Source of the DNA: Mesorhizobium loti
GTDB taxonomy: Bacteria > Pseudomonadota > Alphaproteobacteria > Rhizobiales > Rhizobiaceae
DNA length: 64,000 bases
Direction: 5' to 3'
Assembly: GCF_013170705.1 (NCBI RefSeq)
Contig: NZ_CP033334.1
Location: 3,573,501-3,637,500, forward strand
The notes beneath the pieces are model-generated. The model did no database searches. It was given only the letters and a program-made list of their open reading frames with translations, and was not told the DNA's origin. Every line of letters starts with the position of its first letter. Positions within the stretch are counted from its first letter, which is position 1. This document shows, in pieces, positions 40,457 through 48,589 of this stretch. The position numbers and the translations under genes were made by a program.

Positions 40457-41523
40457 TGGCTGGCGTCCAGGTCGCGAACGTCTCCCGCAGCTTCGGCGCG
40501 CACAAGGCGCTGGACAATGTCTCCATCGATTTCGCCGATGGCGGCTTCTACGCGCTGCTCGGACCATCGGGCAGCGGCAAGACCACGCTGCTCAGGCAAA
40601 TCGCCGGTTTCGATTTTCCCGACAGCGGCCGTATTTCCATCGGCGGCGAGAGCGTCGAGCGCGTGCCGGTCGAAAAGCGCCGCATCGGCATGGTGTTCCA
40701 GAACTACGCGCTGTTTCCCAATATGAGCGTCGCCGACAATGTCGCCTTCGGCCTGTCGGTGCGCGGTGAGGCCAAGGCGGTGATTGCCACCGAAGTGCAG
40801 CGCGCGCTCGACCTCGTGCAACTCGGCAAGCTCGGCGGCCGCCGCCCGCACCAGCTTTCCGGCGGCCAGCGCCAGCGTGTCGCGCTTGCCCGCGCCATCG
40901 TCACCAAGCCGCGTGTGCTTCTGCTGGACGAGCCATTGGGCGCGCTCGACAAGGCGCTGCGCGTCGACATGCAGATTGAGCTGAAGCGTATCCAGCGCGA
41001 GATCGGCATCACCACCATCTTCGTCACCCACGACCAGGAAGAAGCGCTGACAATGAGCGACCGCATCGGCATATTGCGCGACGGCCGCCTGGTACAGGAG
41101 GGGCCGCCGGAGGAAATCTACGACCGGCCGAAAAGCGAGTTCGCCGCCACCTTCCTCGGCGACGCAAACATCTTTCGCGGCGACTCGACCGGCAACGGCA
41201 TCCGGCTGCCGGACGGCACGGCGATCGCCGCCGGCGTGGGCGCAACGCTTGCCGCCGGCGCCAAGGCGAGCTGCGCCGTGCGGCCCGAGCGAATTCGCAT
41301 TGCCACGGATGGCGGGGCGTCCGATGCGGCCAATGCGAACATGCTGAAGGGTCAGGTCTCCAAGCGCATCTTCGCCGGCAACAACAGCACCTACTTTGTC
41401 GAGCGCGCCGGCCAGACGTTGAAGGTCATCGTGCAGAACACCGGCGCTGAGAGGCTGGCGGAGGGTCAGGATGTGGTGCTGCGCTGGTCGCCGGAAAGCA
41501 CGGTGCTGATCGCGGCGAGCTGA
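40456..41523 (+). CDS. ABC transporter ATPase, PotA-like
   Basis: A 355-residue ATPase with Walker A GPSGSGKTT, Q-loop VFQNYALFPNM, signature LSGGQRQRVALARAI, Walker B LLLDEPLGALD and switch VTHDQEEA. The last 120 residues form a TOBE-type regulatory barrel (GDANIFRGD, CAVRPERIRI). All catalytic residues are present. It energises the importer encoded just upstream. Confidence 0.93.
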   Translation: MAGVQVANVSRSFGAHKALDNVSIDFADGGFYALLGPSGSGKTTLLRQIAGFDFPDSGRISIGGESVERVPVEKRRIGMVFQNYALFPNMSVADNVAFGLSVRGEAKAVIATEVQRALDLVQLGKLGGRRPHQLSGGQRQRVALARAIVTKPRVLLLDEPLGALDKALRVDMQIELKRIQREIGITTIFVTHDQEEALTMSDRIGILRDGRLVQEGPPEEIYDRPKSEFAATFLGDANIFRGDSTGNGIRLPDGTAIAAGVGATLAAGAKASCAVRPERIRIATDGGASDAANANMLKGQVSKRIFAGNNSTYFVERAGQTLKVIVQNTGAERLAEGQDVVLRWSPESTVLIAAS

Positions 41524-41596
41524 TCCTCGTTCTGGCTCTTGCCAGACAGCGGGCAATAAGGAACAGCATAGCCCGGCATAAGTCCGGAGCATTCCG

Positions 41597-42847
41597 ATGA
41601 CGCTTGAACTGACCGCGCAGGACCGATCCATGCTCGACGGCGAGCAAGGCCCATCCGCGGCCGCCGCCATGAAAATCCTCGTCGCCTTTTCCAACGCGAT
41701 CGGCGCGCGTGGCCTGCTCGACATTTCGGGTGCCCATATCGATGGCTGCCTCTATCACGGCAAGGCCGGGCTCGACTTCGTCGAACGGCTGGTCGAGGGC
41801 GGCGGGCGCGTGCAGGTGCCGACGACGCTCAATGTCGGCTCGTTCGATCTCATCCATCCGGGCATGGTGAAGATGCCGGCGGCCGAGGAGGTGCCGGCGC
41901 GGCGGCTGATGAAGGCGCATCTGGAACTCGGCTGCCAGGCGACCTTCACCTGTGCGCCCTATCAGACGCGCTTCCGGCCCGAATTCGGCCAGCAGATCGC
42001 CTGGGGCGAATCCAACGCCATCGTTTTCGCCAATTCGGTGATCGGCGCGCGCACCAACCGCTATGGCGATTTCATCGATCTGTGCTGCGCCATGACCGGG
42101 CGCGCGCCAGCCTGGGGCCTGCATCTGAGCGAGAACCGGCGTGGCCGCATCCTGTTCAAGTTGAACATCGCCGAGACCGAACCAGGCGACGGCCTGTTCG
42201 TCGGCGTCGGGCTGGTCATCGGTCAGGCCAGTGGCGACCGCATTCCGGTCATATCGGGGCTGCCGAAGCCACGCGACGAGGATCAGTTGAAGGCGCTGGG
42301 CGCGGCCGCCGCGACGACGGGCGCCGTGGCGCTGTTCCATGCGGTCGGCATCACGCCGGAAGCGGGGACGCTCGACGAAGCGTTGCACGGCCAGGCGCCG
42401 GAAGAGACGAACATCGTCACCCGCGCCGATATCGATGATGCGCTGGCCAGGCTGTCGACGGTGCCGGACGGAGCGCCGCTGGCGGCGGTGTCTCTGGGCA
42501 CGCCGCATTTCTCGCATGAGGAATGGATGCGCCTGTTGCCGGTGCTGCGCGAGGCAGCACCCGGCAAGGGCATTCCGATCTACGTCAACACCGGGCGCGC
42601 GACGCTGACGCGGCTGCAGGCGGAAGGCGCGCTTGCCGGCATGGAAGCGTTCGGCCTGATCCCGGTCGCCGACACCTGCACCTATGTGACCGCGATTCTC
42701 GAGCGGCTCGACGGTGTGGTGATGACCAACTCCGGCAAATGGGCGCATTACGCGCCGGGCAATATCGGCGTAACCGTCGCCTTCGCCGACATGAGGGATT
42801 GCATCCGCTCCGCCGCGGTCGGGCATGTCGTGAGGAGTGGTTCATGA
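41597..42847 (+). CDS. Aconitase X catalytic (large) subunit
   Basis: A 416-residue protein. It starts LTAQDRSMLDGEQGPSAAAAM, the usual aconitase X opening, then ISGAHIDGCLYHGKAGLDF, PTTLNVGSFD, CAPYQTRFRPEFGQQIAWGESNAIVFANSVIGARTNRYGD (given as a region near residues 115-155) and a Cys-containing VADTCTYV near the end. Known members dehydrate cis-3-hydroxy-L-proline or mevalonate 5-phosphate using an Fe-S cluster. The next gene is the swivel subunit, overlapping by four bases. Substrate here unknown; a hydroxylated acid imported by the neighbouring transporter is likely. Confidence 0.9.
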   Translation: MTLELTAQDRSMLDGEQGPSAAAAMKILVAFSNAIGARGLLDISGAHIDGCLYHGKAGLDFVERLVEGGGRVQVPTTLNVGSFDLIHPGMVKMPAAEEVPARRLMKAHLELGCQATFTCAPYQTRFRPEFGQQIAWGESNAIVFANSVIGARTNRYGDFIDLCCAMTGRAPAWGLHLSENRRGRILFKLNIAETEPGDGLFVGVGLVIGQASGDRIPVISGLPKPRDEDQLKALGAAAATTGAVALFHAVGITPEAGTLDEALHGQAPEETNIVTRADIDDALARLSTVPDGAPLAAVSLGTPHFSHEEWMRLLPVLREAAPGKGIPIYVNTGRATLTRLQAEGALAGMEAFGLIPVADTCTYVTAILERLDGVVMTNSGKWAHYAPGNIGVTVAFADMRDCIRSAAVGHVVRSGS

Positions 42848-43284
42848 CGCGATCGGCTGCAAGTGGAGTTGCCGAATGGCCGGGCGCTTTCCAACTCGCC
42901 GGCGAGGCCGAAGGCCTGGCTTTGGTGTTTTCGCAGGCGCTCAGTTTCTGGGGCGGCATCGACGCCGAGACCGGCGAGATCATCGATCACTCGCATCCTG
43001 GCCTTGGCCAGAACGTGGCCGGCAAGATCCTGGTCATGCCGGGCGGGCGGGGGTCGTCGTCCTCCTCCTCGGTGCTAGCCGAAGCGATCCGTCGTGGCAC
43101 GGCGCCGGCCGGCATTGTTCTGGAGCGGCCGGACCCGATCCTGGCGGTTGGCGCGATCGTGGCGGAGTTTCTCTACGATATCCATATGCCGCTGGTGGTG
43201 TGTGAAATAGCTGAGATTGTTTCTGGTGACGGGATTGCTATCGCTATCGGGCCGGATGGCGAGGCGATCGTCAGCAGGGTCTGA
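42844..43284 (+). CDS. Aconitase X swivel (small) subunit
   Basis: A 146-residue protein with the mobile swivel fold: LVFSQALSFWGGIDAETGEIIDHSHPGLGQNVAGKILVMPGGRGSSSSSSVL (region of about residues 25-75), in which the PGGRGSSSSS loop contributes the active-site Ser. It caps the large subunit. In some organisms the two are fused; here they are separate and overlapped (ATGA). Ends the operon at a hairpin terminator. Confidence 0.9.
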   Translation: MTRSAASGVAEWPGAFQLAGEAEGLALVFSQALSFWGGIDAETGEIIDHSHPGLGQNVAGKILVMPGGRGSSSSSSVLAEAIRRGTAPAGIVLERPDPILAVGAIVAEFLYDIHMPLVVCEIAEIVSGDGIAIAIGPDGEAIVSRV

Positions 43285-43305
43285 GAAAATCGTTGAAAGT
43301 CAGCA

Positions 43306-43332
43306 CTGCCCCTCATCGCAGATGAGGGGCAG
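43306..43332. terminator. Bidirectional hairpin terminator
   Basis: CTGCCCCTCATC and GATGAGGGGCAG pair perfectly over 12 bases with loop GCA, between the convergent aconitase X operon and the siderophore-interacting protein gene. No T run is needed for rho-assisted ends. Confidence 0.75.
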
Positions 43333-43376
43333 CGCCAACGCTTGTCAGCTTACTGCCATCAAACGGATCTCAAATC

Positions 43377-44462
43377 TCACCCGGCCATCAACCCTGCGGC
43401 CCCGCGCCGCCAATAGGCCGCTGCCAGCGTCCGGTCCCGGCCCAACCCCAGCGTGTCGCGCCAATATTCGCGCACGATCCTGGCGGCACCGGCTTCCGCC
43501 GCGAACCAGCCGAAGGTCGAGCCGTCCTGTGGCCATGCCACCGAGCGAACGGCCTCGGCCAGCAGCTTGTCCTCGCCCGCCGGCACGCCGTCCCTTGTCA
43601 GCCAGTGCAGTTCGATCCCCGTGGCGTTGTCGATCTTCTGCTTCTCGTGCTCGTCGGCGATTTCGACAAAGGCGACGCCCCTGGTTTGCGCCGGCAGCGT
43701 TTCCAGCAGCCGCGCCAGCGCGGGAAGACCGGTTTCGTCTGATCCCATGATATACCACTGAGCCTGCCGCACCGGACGGCCGACCGGTCCCATGATGCCG
43801 ACCTTCATCCCGGCCGCCGCCTGCATGGCCCAGGCGGAGCCGACGCTGTCACCGGGATGGACGAGGAAATCGACATCCATGATGCCCCTGGCGACGTCGA
43901 GGGCGCGGATGGTGTAGACGCGCGCCACCGGGCGCCGGTCGTCAGCGGGCCAGACCGGCAGGCCATTGTCACCGAGCATCGGCCACAGCGGATCGGGCAC
44001 TTCCCTGGTTGGGAACAGCATGCGGATATGCATGCCGCCGAACTTGGCGAAACGACCGAGGTCCTGGCCTGCAAGACGGATGCGGCGCATATGCGGGGTG
44101 AGGTCACGAACCTCTCTTACCGTCATCTCGCGGAACTGGGCGAGGCAGGTTTCGCCAGAGAGATCGCCGGTCCAGACGATCTCCGGGTTTTCCTCCCTGG
44201 CGTAGACCTGGACCGCCGTGGCGAGCAGGTCCTTGATGCGGGCGAGCCCGTCGCGGTCGGGCGCGTTGGCCCGCATCACCAACTGCTCCATGTCGATGGA
44301 GGCACCGCCAAAGGCAAAGCGGAAATCGATGCGCCGGCCATGATGCAAGGCATCGGCCTCGAAGCTCCGCAGCCTGTCGCTGATGCTGTCCATGTAGTCC
44401 GGCAGGCGCCGCAGGTTGAGCCGCGCCTCGCAGGCAAGTTCACGCACCGATGCTTCGCTCAT
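43377..44462 (-). CDS. Siderophore-interacting flavoprotein (ferric reductase-like)
   Basis: A 361-residue protein. Residues 1-100 are an extra helical domain (VRELACEARLNLRRLPDYMD), followed by an FAD/NAD-binding SIP domain: FREMTVREVRDLTPHMRRIRLAG, VARVYTIRALDVARGIMDVDFLVH (RxYT FAD motif), GIMGPVGR and the C-terminal GWFAAEAGAARIVREYWRDTLGL. Such proteins reduce ferric siderophore or heme-derived iron in the cytoplasm. ATG at 44462 is six bases from GGAGG. It lies two bases after the receptor gene, so both share a transcript. Confidence 0.88.
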   Translation of the reverse strand: MSEASVRELACEARLNLRRLPDYMDSISDRLRSFEADALHHGRRIDFRFAFGGASIDMEQLVMRANAPDRDGLARIKDLLATAVQVYAREENPEIVWTGDLSGETCLAQFREMTVREVRDLTPHMRRIRLAGQDLGRFAKFGGMHIRMLFPTREVPDPLWPMLGDNGLPVWPADDRRPVARVYTIRALDVARGIMDVDFLVHPGDSVGSAWAMQAAAGMKVGIMGPVGRPVRQAQWYIMGSDETGLPALARLLETLPAQTRGVAFVEIADEHEKQKIDNATGIELHWLTRDGVPAGEDKLLAEAVRSVAWPQDGSTFGWFAAEAGAARIVREYWRDTLGLGRDRTLAAAYWRRGAAGLMAG

Positions 44463-44464
44463 TG

Positions 44465-46591
44465 TCATCCTCCGATCCTGCCGGTGAGGGCCAGCTTGAA
44501 GGTGCGGCCCTTGCCCTGTTCCGTTGCAGCCGTGGTCGACCATGCGCTTTGCGGGTCGGTGTAGGCGGTGTTGAAGACGTTATCGACGCCGAAATCGAGC
44601 TTGAGATTGTCGTTGATGGTCCAGTTGGCGAAGACATTGACGAGGTCGAAACCGTCGTCGACCACCGGCACGGCGTTGGGATTGGTGCGGCTGGTGCGCG
44701 TAATCTTGCCGACGCTGAGATATTGCGCGCCAACGGTGAGCTGGTCCTCCAGCATGCGCAAGCCGATCGTGGCCGAGAAGCGGTCGAGCGGCGTGTTGTT
44801 CAAGGCCTGGCCGGAATAGACCCCGCTGACGACCTTGGCGTCGATCAGCGCGCCGGCGAGGTTCACGAAACCCCAGTTGTAGTCGTAGACCATCTCGGCC
44901 TCGACACCCCTGAGGCGCGCGTCGCCAATGTTGATTGCCGTGCGCGGCAGGACGGTGAGGTCGACGTCGATGTAGTCCTCGACATCGGTGCGGAAGACGT
45001 TGACCTTGGCGCGCAGCCGGTCGCCCGCCGTCAGCACATCATCGTACTTCACGTTGATACCGGCCTCCCAGTTCTTCGCCGTTTCGGGCTGCAGCAGGAG
45101 ATTGGGCCGGTAGCTGTCGGCGCCGCCATGCGCGCCGCCGCCCCGGAAGACATCCTGCAGGCCCGGTGCCCGGTAGCCTTCGGAGTAGGTGCCGTACAGC
45201 TGGAGGCCTTCGAACGGCGTGACACCTACGGTCAGGCGCGGCGACCAGCGGTCTCCGGAGATCGACGCCTGTTCCGGCGGCACGGAGCGGGTCTCGCCGT
45301 CGAGCTGGTAGCCGTCATAGCGCAGGGCCGTGATCACCTGCAGCCAGCTCTCGTATTCGCCCTGCCATTGCAGGAAGCCGCCATAACCCTGCTGTTCGCC
45401 GGCGCCGAAATGCGCGGCTTCCGAGGAGGCCTCGAGATAGTAATAGTCGAGCCCATAGGTCAGCGTGTGGGCTATGCCCCAGGCGTCGAAGCGCGAGGAG
45501 TTCTTCACGTTGAAGCCTGATGTCGCGACATCGTAGAAGCGGAAATTGCCGATCGCCGAGGTGGGCCAGGCCTGCGTCTGCTCGGCGCGGGTGCGGTTGT
45601 GATAGGCGTTGGCGCTGAGGTCGATCAGGTCGTTGTCGTCAGGCTTCCAGGTGTAGGCGGCGGTGTAGGTCTGGTTGGTCGTGTTGGTGTCGTAGCGGCT
45701 CAGTGTCGGCGAGGTCGAGCCGCTCGAACCGGTTATCTGGTCGTTATAGCGCTGCAGGATGGCGCCGAGCTTCAGCTCATGGCCGTCGGCCGGACGCAGC
45801 GTCGTCTTCAGATAACCGCTTGTCACGCGCTCGCCGGTCCATGGCACGGTGTCGCCATTGCCGTCGGTGTAGCTGTCGCGGTCGCGATAGATGAGGTTGC
45901 CGATGATGTCGGCATCATCGCTGAATCGGTAAGCGCCGGTGGTGCTGGTGGTGAAGCCGTCGCCATTGTCTTCATAGCCGAGCTTCTCGCTCAGGGCCCA
46001 ACTCTCCTGCGGCTTGAGAAAATCGCCGGCGTCCTTGGTCTCGAAGGAGACGACGCCACCGATGCCGCCCGAACCATAGGCGTTCGACACCGGGCCGCGA
46101 ATGACGGTGGCTTCCTTGATCAGGTCGGGTTCGACATAGAACGAGCCGGAGCCATGGCCGACGCGCCAGTAATCCTGGCGGGCGCCATCCAGCGTGACGA
46201 CAACGCGGCCATACTGTTCCAGGCCGCGAATGTTGATGGCGGTCGCCGGGTCGTCGCCATTCATCGAGGCGGCGACGCCGGGCGTGGTGCGGAAAATGTC
46301 GGCGGCGGTGTCGGGTTGAATGCGGTCAAGCTCATCCTGGTCGACGGCGCTGATGGCGGCCATCGATTCGATGACGGCGGTCTTGATCATCGTCGCCGAG
46401 ATGGTGATCACGTCGAGCATGGTCGCGGGCTGGCTCTGCCTGGCAGTGGCCGGCGCCAGGCGGTCGCTCTTGGCGGCGGCCTTTTTCTCCTGTTCCTGTT
46501 CCTGCGCGTTGGCGAAAGGCACGGCGCAGAGGCCGAGCACGAAGGCGAGCGCGGTGCTGGCCATCAAGGTCGTGTTTGTTGTCGTTGTCAT
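44465..46591 (-). CDS. TonB-dependent outer-membrane receptor, heme type
   Basis: A 708-residue receptor. Signal peptide (STALAFVLGLCAVPFANAQ), TonB box-like region DVITISATM, plug domain ISAVDQDELDRIQPDTAADIFRTTPGV and VIRGPVSNAYGSGGIGGVVSFET, then a 22-strand barrel ending in FKLALTGRIGG. YSEGYRAPGLQDVF and YRPNLLLQPE match the FRAP/PNPNL heme motifs. It imports heme across the outer membrane using TonB energy. Divergent from the heme-binding protein gene, with a RirA-type box between. Confidence 0.9.
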   Translation of the reverse strand: MTTTTNTTLMASTALAFVLGLCAVPFANAQEQEQEKKAAAKSDRLAPATARQSQPATMLDVITISATMIKTAVIESMAAISAVDQDELDRIQPDTAADIFRTTPGVAASMNGDDPATAINIRGLEQYGRVVVTLDGARQDYWRVGHGSGSFYVEPDLIKEATVIRGPVSNAYGSGGIGGVVSFETKDAGDFLKPQESWALSEKLGYEDNGDGFTTSTTGAYRFSDDADIIGNLIYRDRDSYTDGNGDTVPWTGERVTSGYLKTTLRPADGHELKLGAILQRYNDQITGSSGSTSPTLSRYDTNTTNQTYTAAYTWKPDDNDLIDLSANAYHNRTRAEQTQAWPTSAIGNFRFYDVATSGFNVKNSSRFDAWGIAHTLTYGLDYYYLEASSEAAHFGAGEQQGYGGFLQWQGEYESWLQVITALRYDGYQLDGETRSVPPEQASISGDRWSPRLTVGVTPFEGLQLYGTYSEGYRAPGLQDVFRGGGAHGGADSYRPNLLLQPETAKNWEAGINVKYDDVLTAGDRLRAKVNVFRTDVEDYIDVDLTVLPRTAINIGDARLRGVEAEMVYDYNWGFVNLAGALIDAKVVSGVYSGQALNNTPLDRFSATIGLRMLEDQLTVGAQYLSVGKITRTSRTNPNAVPVVDDGFDLVNVFANWTINDNLKLDFGVDNVFNTAYTDPQSAWSTTAATEQGKGRTFKLALTGRIGG

Positions 46592-46700
46592 GCAAGCCCC
46601 CAAGCAAATGCAAACTGCTGGCGGTGGCTGAACGGCCCTGGCTGGCATGATTGGAATCCCTCGACCCAAACGGTCCGGGCAGAGGTCACATATTAAAACA

Positions 46701-46715
46701 TGATGACAAGAGTCA
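46701..46715. promoter_or_regulatory. RirA-type iron-responsive operator (IRO box candidate)
   Basis: TGA-TGACAAGAG-TCA fits TGA-N9-TCA, the RirA binding consensus of rhizobia. It lies in the shared intergenic region, 110 bases upstream of the receptor start and about 60 upstream of the HmuT-like start, amid A+T-rich sequence suited to promoters. RirA bound here when iron is plentiful would repress both heme genes. Confidence 0.6.
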
Positions 46716-46773
46716 ACTTTAAATTTATAGGCCAAGCCAGTCATCGAAAAGGCAAATGGACAGGAGTGAAACG

Positions 46774-47715
46774 ATGCAGGGCAGCGTAGGCGAGGGCAGG
46801 CGGGGTCCATGGTTCCAGCGGGGCAGGACCCTGGCGATGCTGTTTCTGGCGCTGTCGGTGCTGGCACCGTCCTGCGGCTTCAAGGCGCTGGCCGCCGAGA
46901 GCGTTGTCGATGCGCTGGGACGAACTGTCGCGCCGGGGCCGGCAACGAGAATCCTGACGCTTGGCTCCGATGTCACCGAGATCGTCCATGTGCTTGGCGC
47001 CGGCGAGCGCATCATCGCGGTCGACCGAGGTAGCAAATATCCGCCCGAGGTGACCGAGAAGCCCAATGTCGGCTATCGCCGCCAGCTTTCGGTGGAAGGG
47101 CTGGCGGGCCTGCGTCCCGATCTGATCCTGGCGGCCGAGGACAGCGGACCGCCGGAAGCGGTGGAGGTGCTGAAGTCGCTGGCGATCCCGATCGTCTTCG
47201 TCCCGCAGGACAACACGCCAGAAGGCATCGAACGCAAGATCACGCTGATTGCCGCCGCGCTCGGGCTCGAGGACAAGGGCAGGGCGGTTTCCTCCGAGGT
47301 GCTCGCCGCCTTCAAGGCCGCCGCCGAGCTGTCCGAGAAAATCCCGCTGGAGCGGCGCAAGAAAGTGGTGTTCTTCCATGGGCTGGTGAAGTTGAGCGCC
47401 GCCGGCGCCGGCACCTCGGCCGACGCCATCATCCGCTATGCCGGCGGCCTCAATCCGATGGATGTCGTGCAAGGCTACAAGGCCGCCTCGGAAGAGAAAC
47501 TGGTGGAGATGGCGCCCGATGTGATCCTGATGATGAGCGACGGCAAGGGCGGGCCGACGCCGGAGCAGGTCTTCTCAAACCGCGCGCTGGCGGCTACGCC
47601 AGCGGCGGCCAACAAGGCGCTGATCGTGCTCGACGGCGCCTACATGATCGGCTTTGGCCCGCGTACATCGGATGCGATCCGCGACCTGGCGAAGGCGCTT
47701 TATCCGGAAGGGTGA
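46774..47715 (+). CDS. hmuT: Heme ABC transporter substrate-binding protein, HmuT-like
   Basis: A 313-residue periplasmic protein with signal helix (LAMLFLALSVLAPSCGFKALA). The core VDALGRTVAPGPATRILTLGSDVTEIVHVLGAGERIIAVDRGSKYPPEV is typical of HmuT/ChuT. GVEGLAGLRPDLILAAEDSG-like and PEQVFSNRALAATPAA follow. I prefer ATG at 46774, seven bases after AGGAG, over ATG 46756. The usual hmuU and hmuV are not downstream, so the importer must be completed from elsewhere. Confidence 0.88.
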   Translation: MQGSVGEGRRGPWFQRGRTLAMLFLALSVLAPSCGFKALAAESVVDALGRTVAPGPATRILTLGSDVTEIVHVLGAGERIIAVDRGSKYPPEVTEKPNVGYRRQLSVEGLAGLRPDLILAAEDSGPPEAVEVLKSLAIPIVFVPQDNTPEGIERKITLIAAALGLEDKGRAVSSEVLAAFKAAAELSEKIPLERRKKVVFFHGLVKLSAAGAGTSADAIIRYAGGLNPMDVVQGYKAASEEKLVEMAPDVILMMSDGKGGPTPEQVFSNRALAATPAAANKALIVLDGAYMIGFGPRTSDAIRDLAKALYPEG

Positions 47716-47953
47716 TGCCGGCACCAACCCTTGATCCGCAGATGACGCCTCATTCGCCGAATTTCTCCGGATTGGCTGCTTCCCGCACAAACTTGCCGGT
47801 CCGGCCTGGAACATTGGCACGATATTCTAGTCCTTGCGGTTGACCGTAAACGCGTTCTCCAGCCTATAATTCTACTAAATTCATAGACTAACTGTGGGCG
47901 CCCAGCGCGCCTGTGGCATGGCCCGTGAAACAGGTGGAAAAGGGAGCGCATCG

Positions 47954-48550
47954 ATGCCGAAGACAGAATCCAATCCGATCGAGCTTGGCACCAAGGCGGC
48001 GGACTTCCTGTTGCCCGACGCGCAGGGCGTATTGCACCGGCTGGCCGATTTCGACGCCAGGCCGGCCCTGCTCGTCGCCTTCATCTCCAACCGCTGCCCT
48101 TTCGTCGTGCTGATCCGCGAGCAACTCGCCGCCTTCGCCAGGGATTATGCGGCCAAGGGGCTGCAGGTGGTGGCGATCAACGCCAACGACCATGAGGCGC
48201 ACCCCGAGGAGACGCTCGCCCGCATAGGTGAGGAAGTCGATAAATTCGGTTATTCCTTCCCCTATCTCAAGGACGCCTCGCAGCAGGCGGCCAAGGCCTA
48301 TGGCGCGGCCTGCACGCCCGACTTCTTCCTGTTCGGCGCCGATCGCCGGCTGGCCTATCACGGCCAGTTCGACGATGCGCGGCCGGGCAATGGCAAGCCG
48401 GTAACGGGTGCGGATCTGCGCGTCGCGGTCGATACGGTGCTGGAGGGCGGCAGGCCTGCGGCCGATCAGGTGCCGTCGATCGGCTGCAACATCAAATGGA
48501 GCGCCGGCAATGAGCCGGTGTGGTTCGCGGGCGCGGCCCGTGCCGCCTGA
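47954..48550 (+). CDS. Thioredoxin-fold (AhpC/TSA-like) redoxin
   Basis: A 198-residue protein: GTKAADFLLPDAQGVLHRLADF and ALLVAFISNRCPFVVLIREQLAAFARDYA show the redoxin fold with a single Cys before Pro instead of CxxC. FGYSFPYLKDASQQAAKAYGAACTPDFFLF and GCNIKWSAGNEP complete the family pattern of thioredoxin-like proteins with a C-terminal Cys. ATG at 47954 has AAGGGAG upstream. Peroxide or thiol reduction likely; exact substrate unknown. The flavoprotein gene follows 40 bases on. Confidence 0.82.
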   Translation: MPKTESNPIELGTKAADFLLPDAQGVLHRLADFDARPALLVAFISNRCPFVVLIREQLAAFARDYAAKGLQVVAINANDHEAHPEETLARIGEEVDKFGYSFPYLKDASQQAAKAYGAACTPDFFLFGADRRLAYHGQFDDARPGNGKPVTGADLRVAVDTVLEGGRPAADQVPSIGCNIKWSAGNEPVWFAGAARAA

Positions 48551-48589
48551 AGCGGCCGCGGCCTGCCTTGAATCGATATCCGAGTAGCC

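Noticed and set aside
41597..42847. Ordinary TCA-cycle aconitase
   Set aside because: Length, start motif and the separate swivel gene fit aconitase X; the usual aconitase Cys motifs and size are absent.
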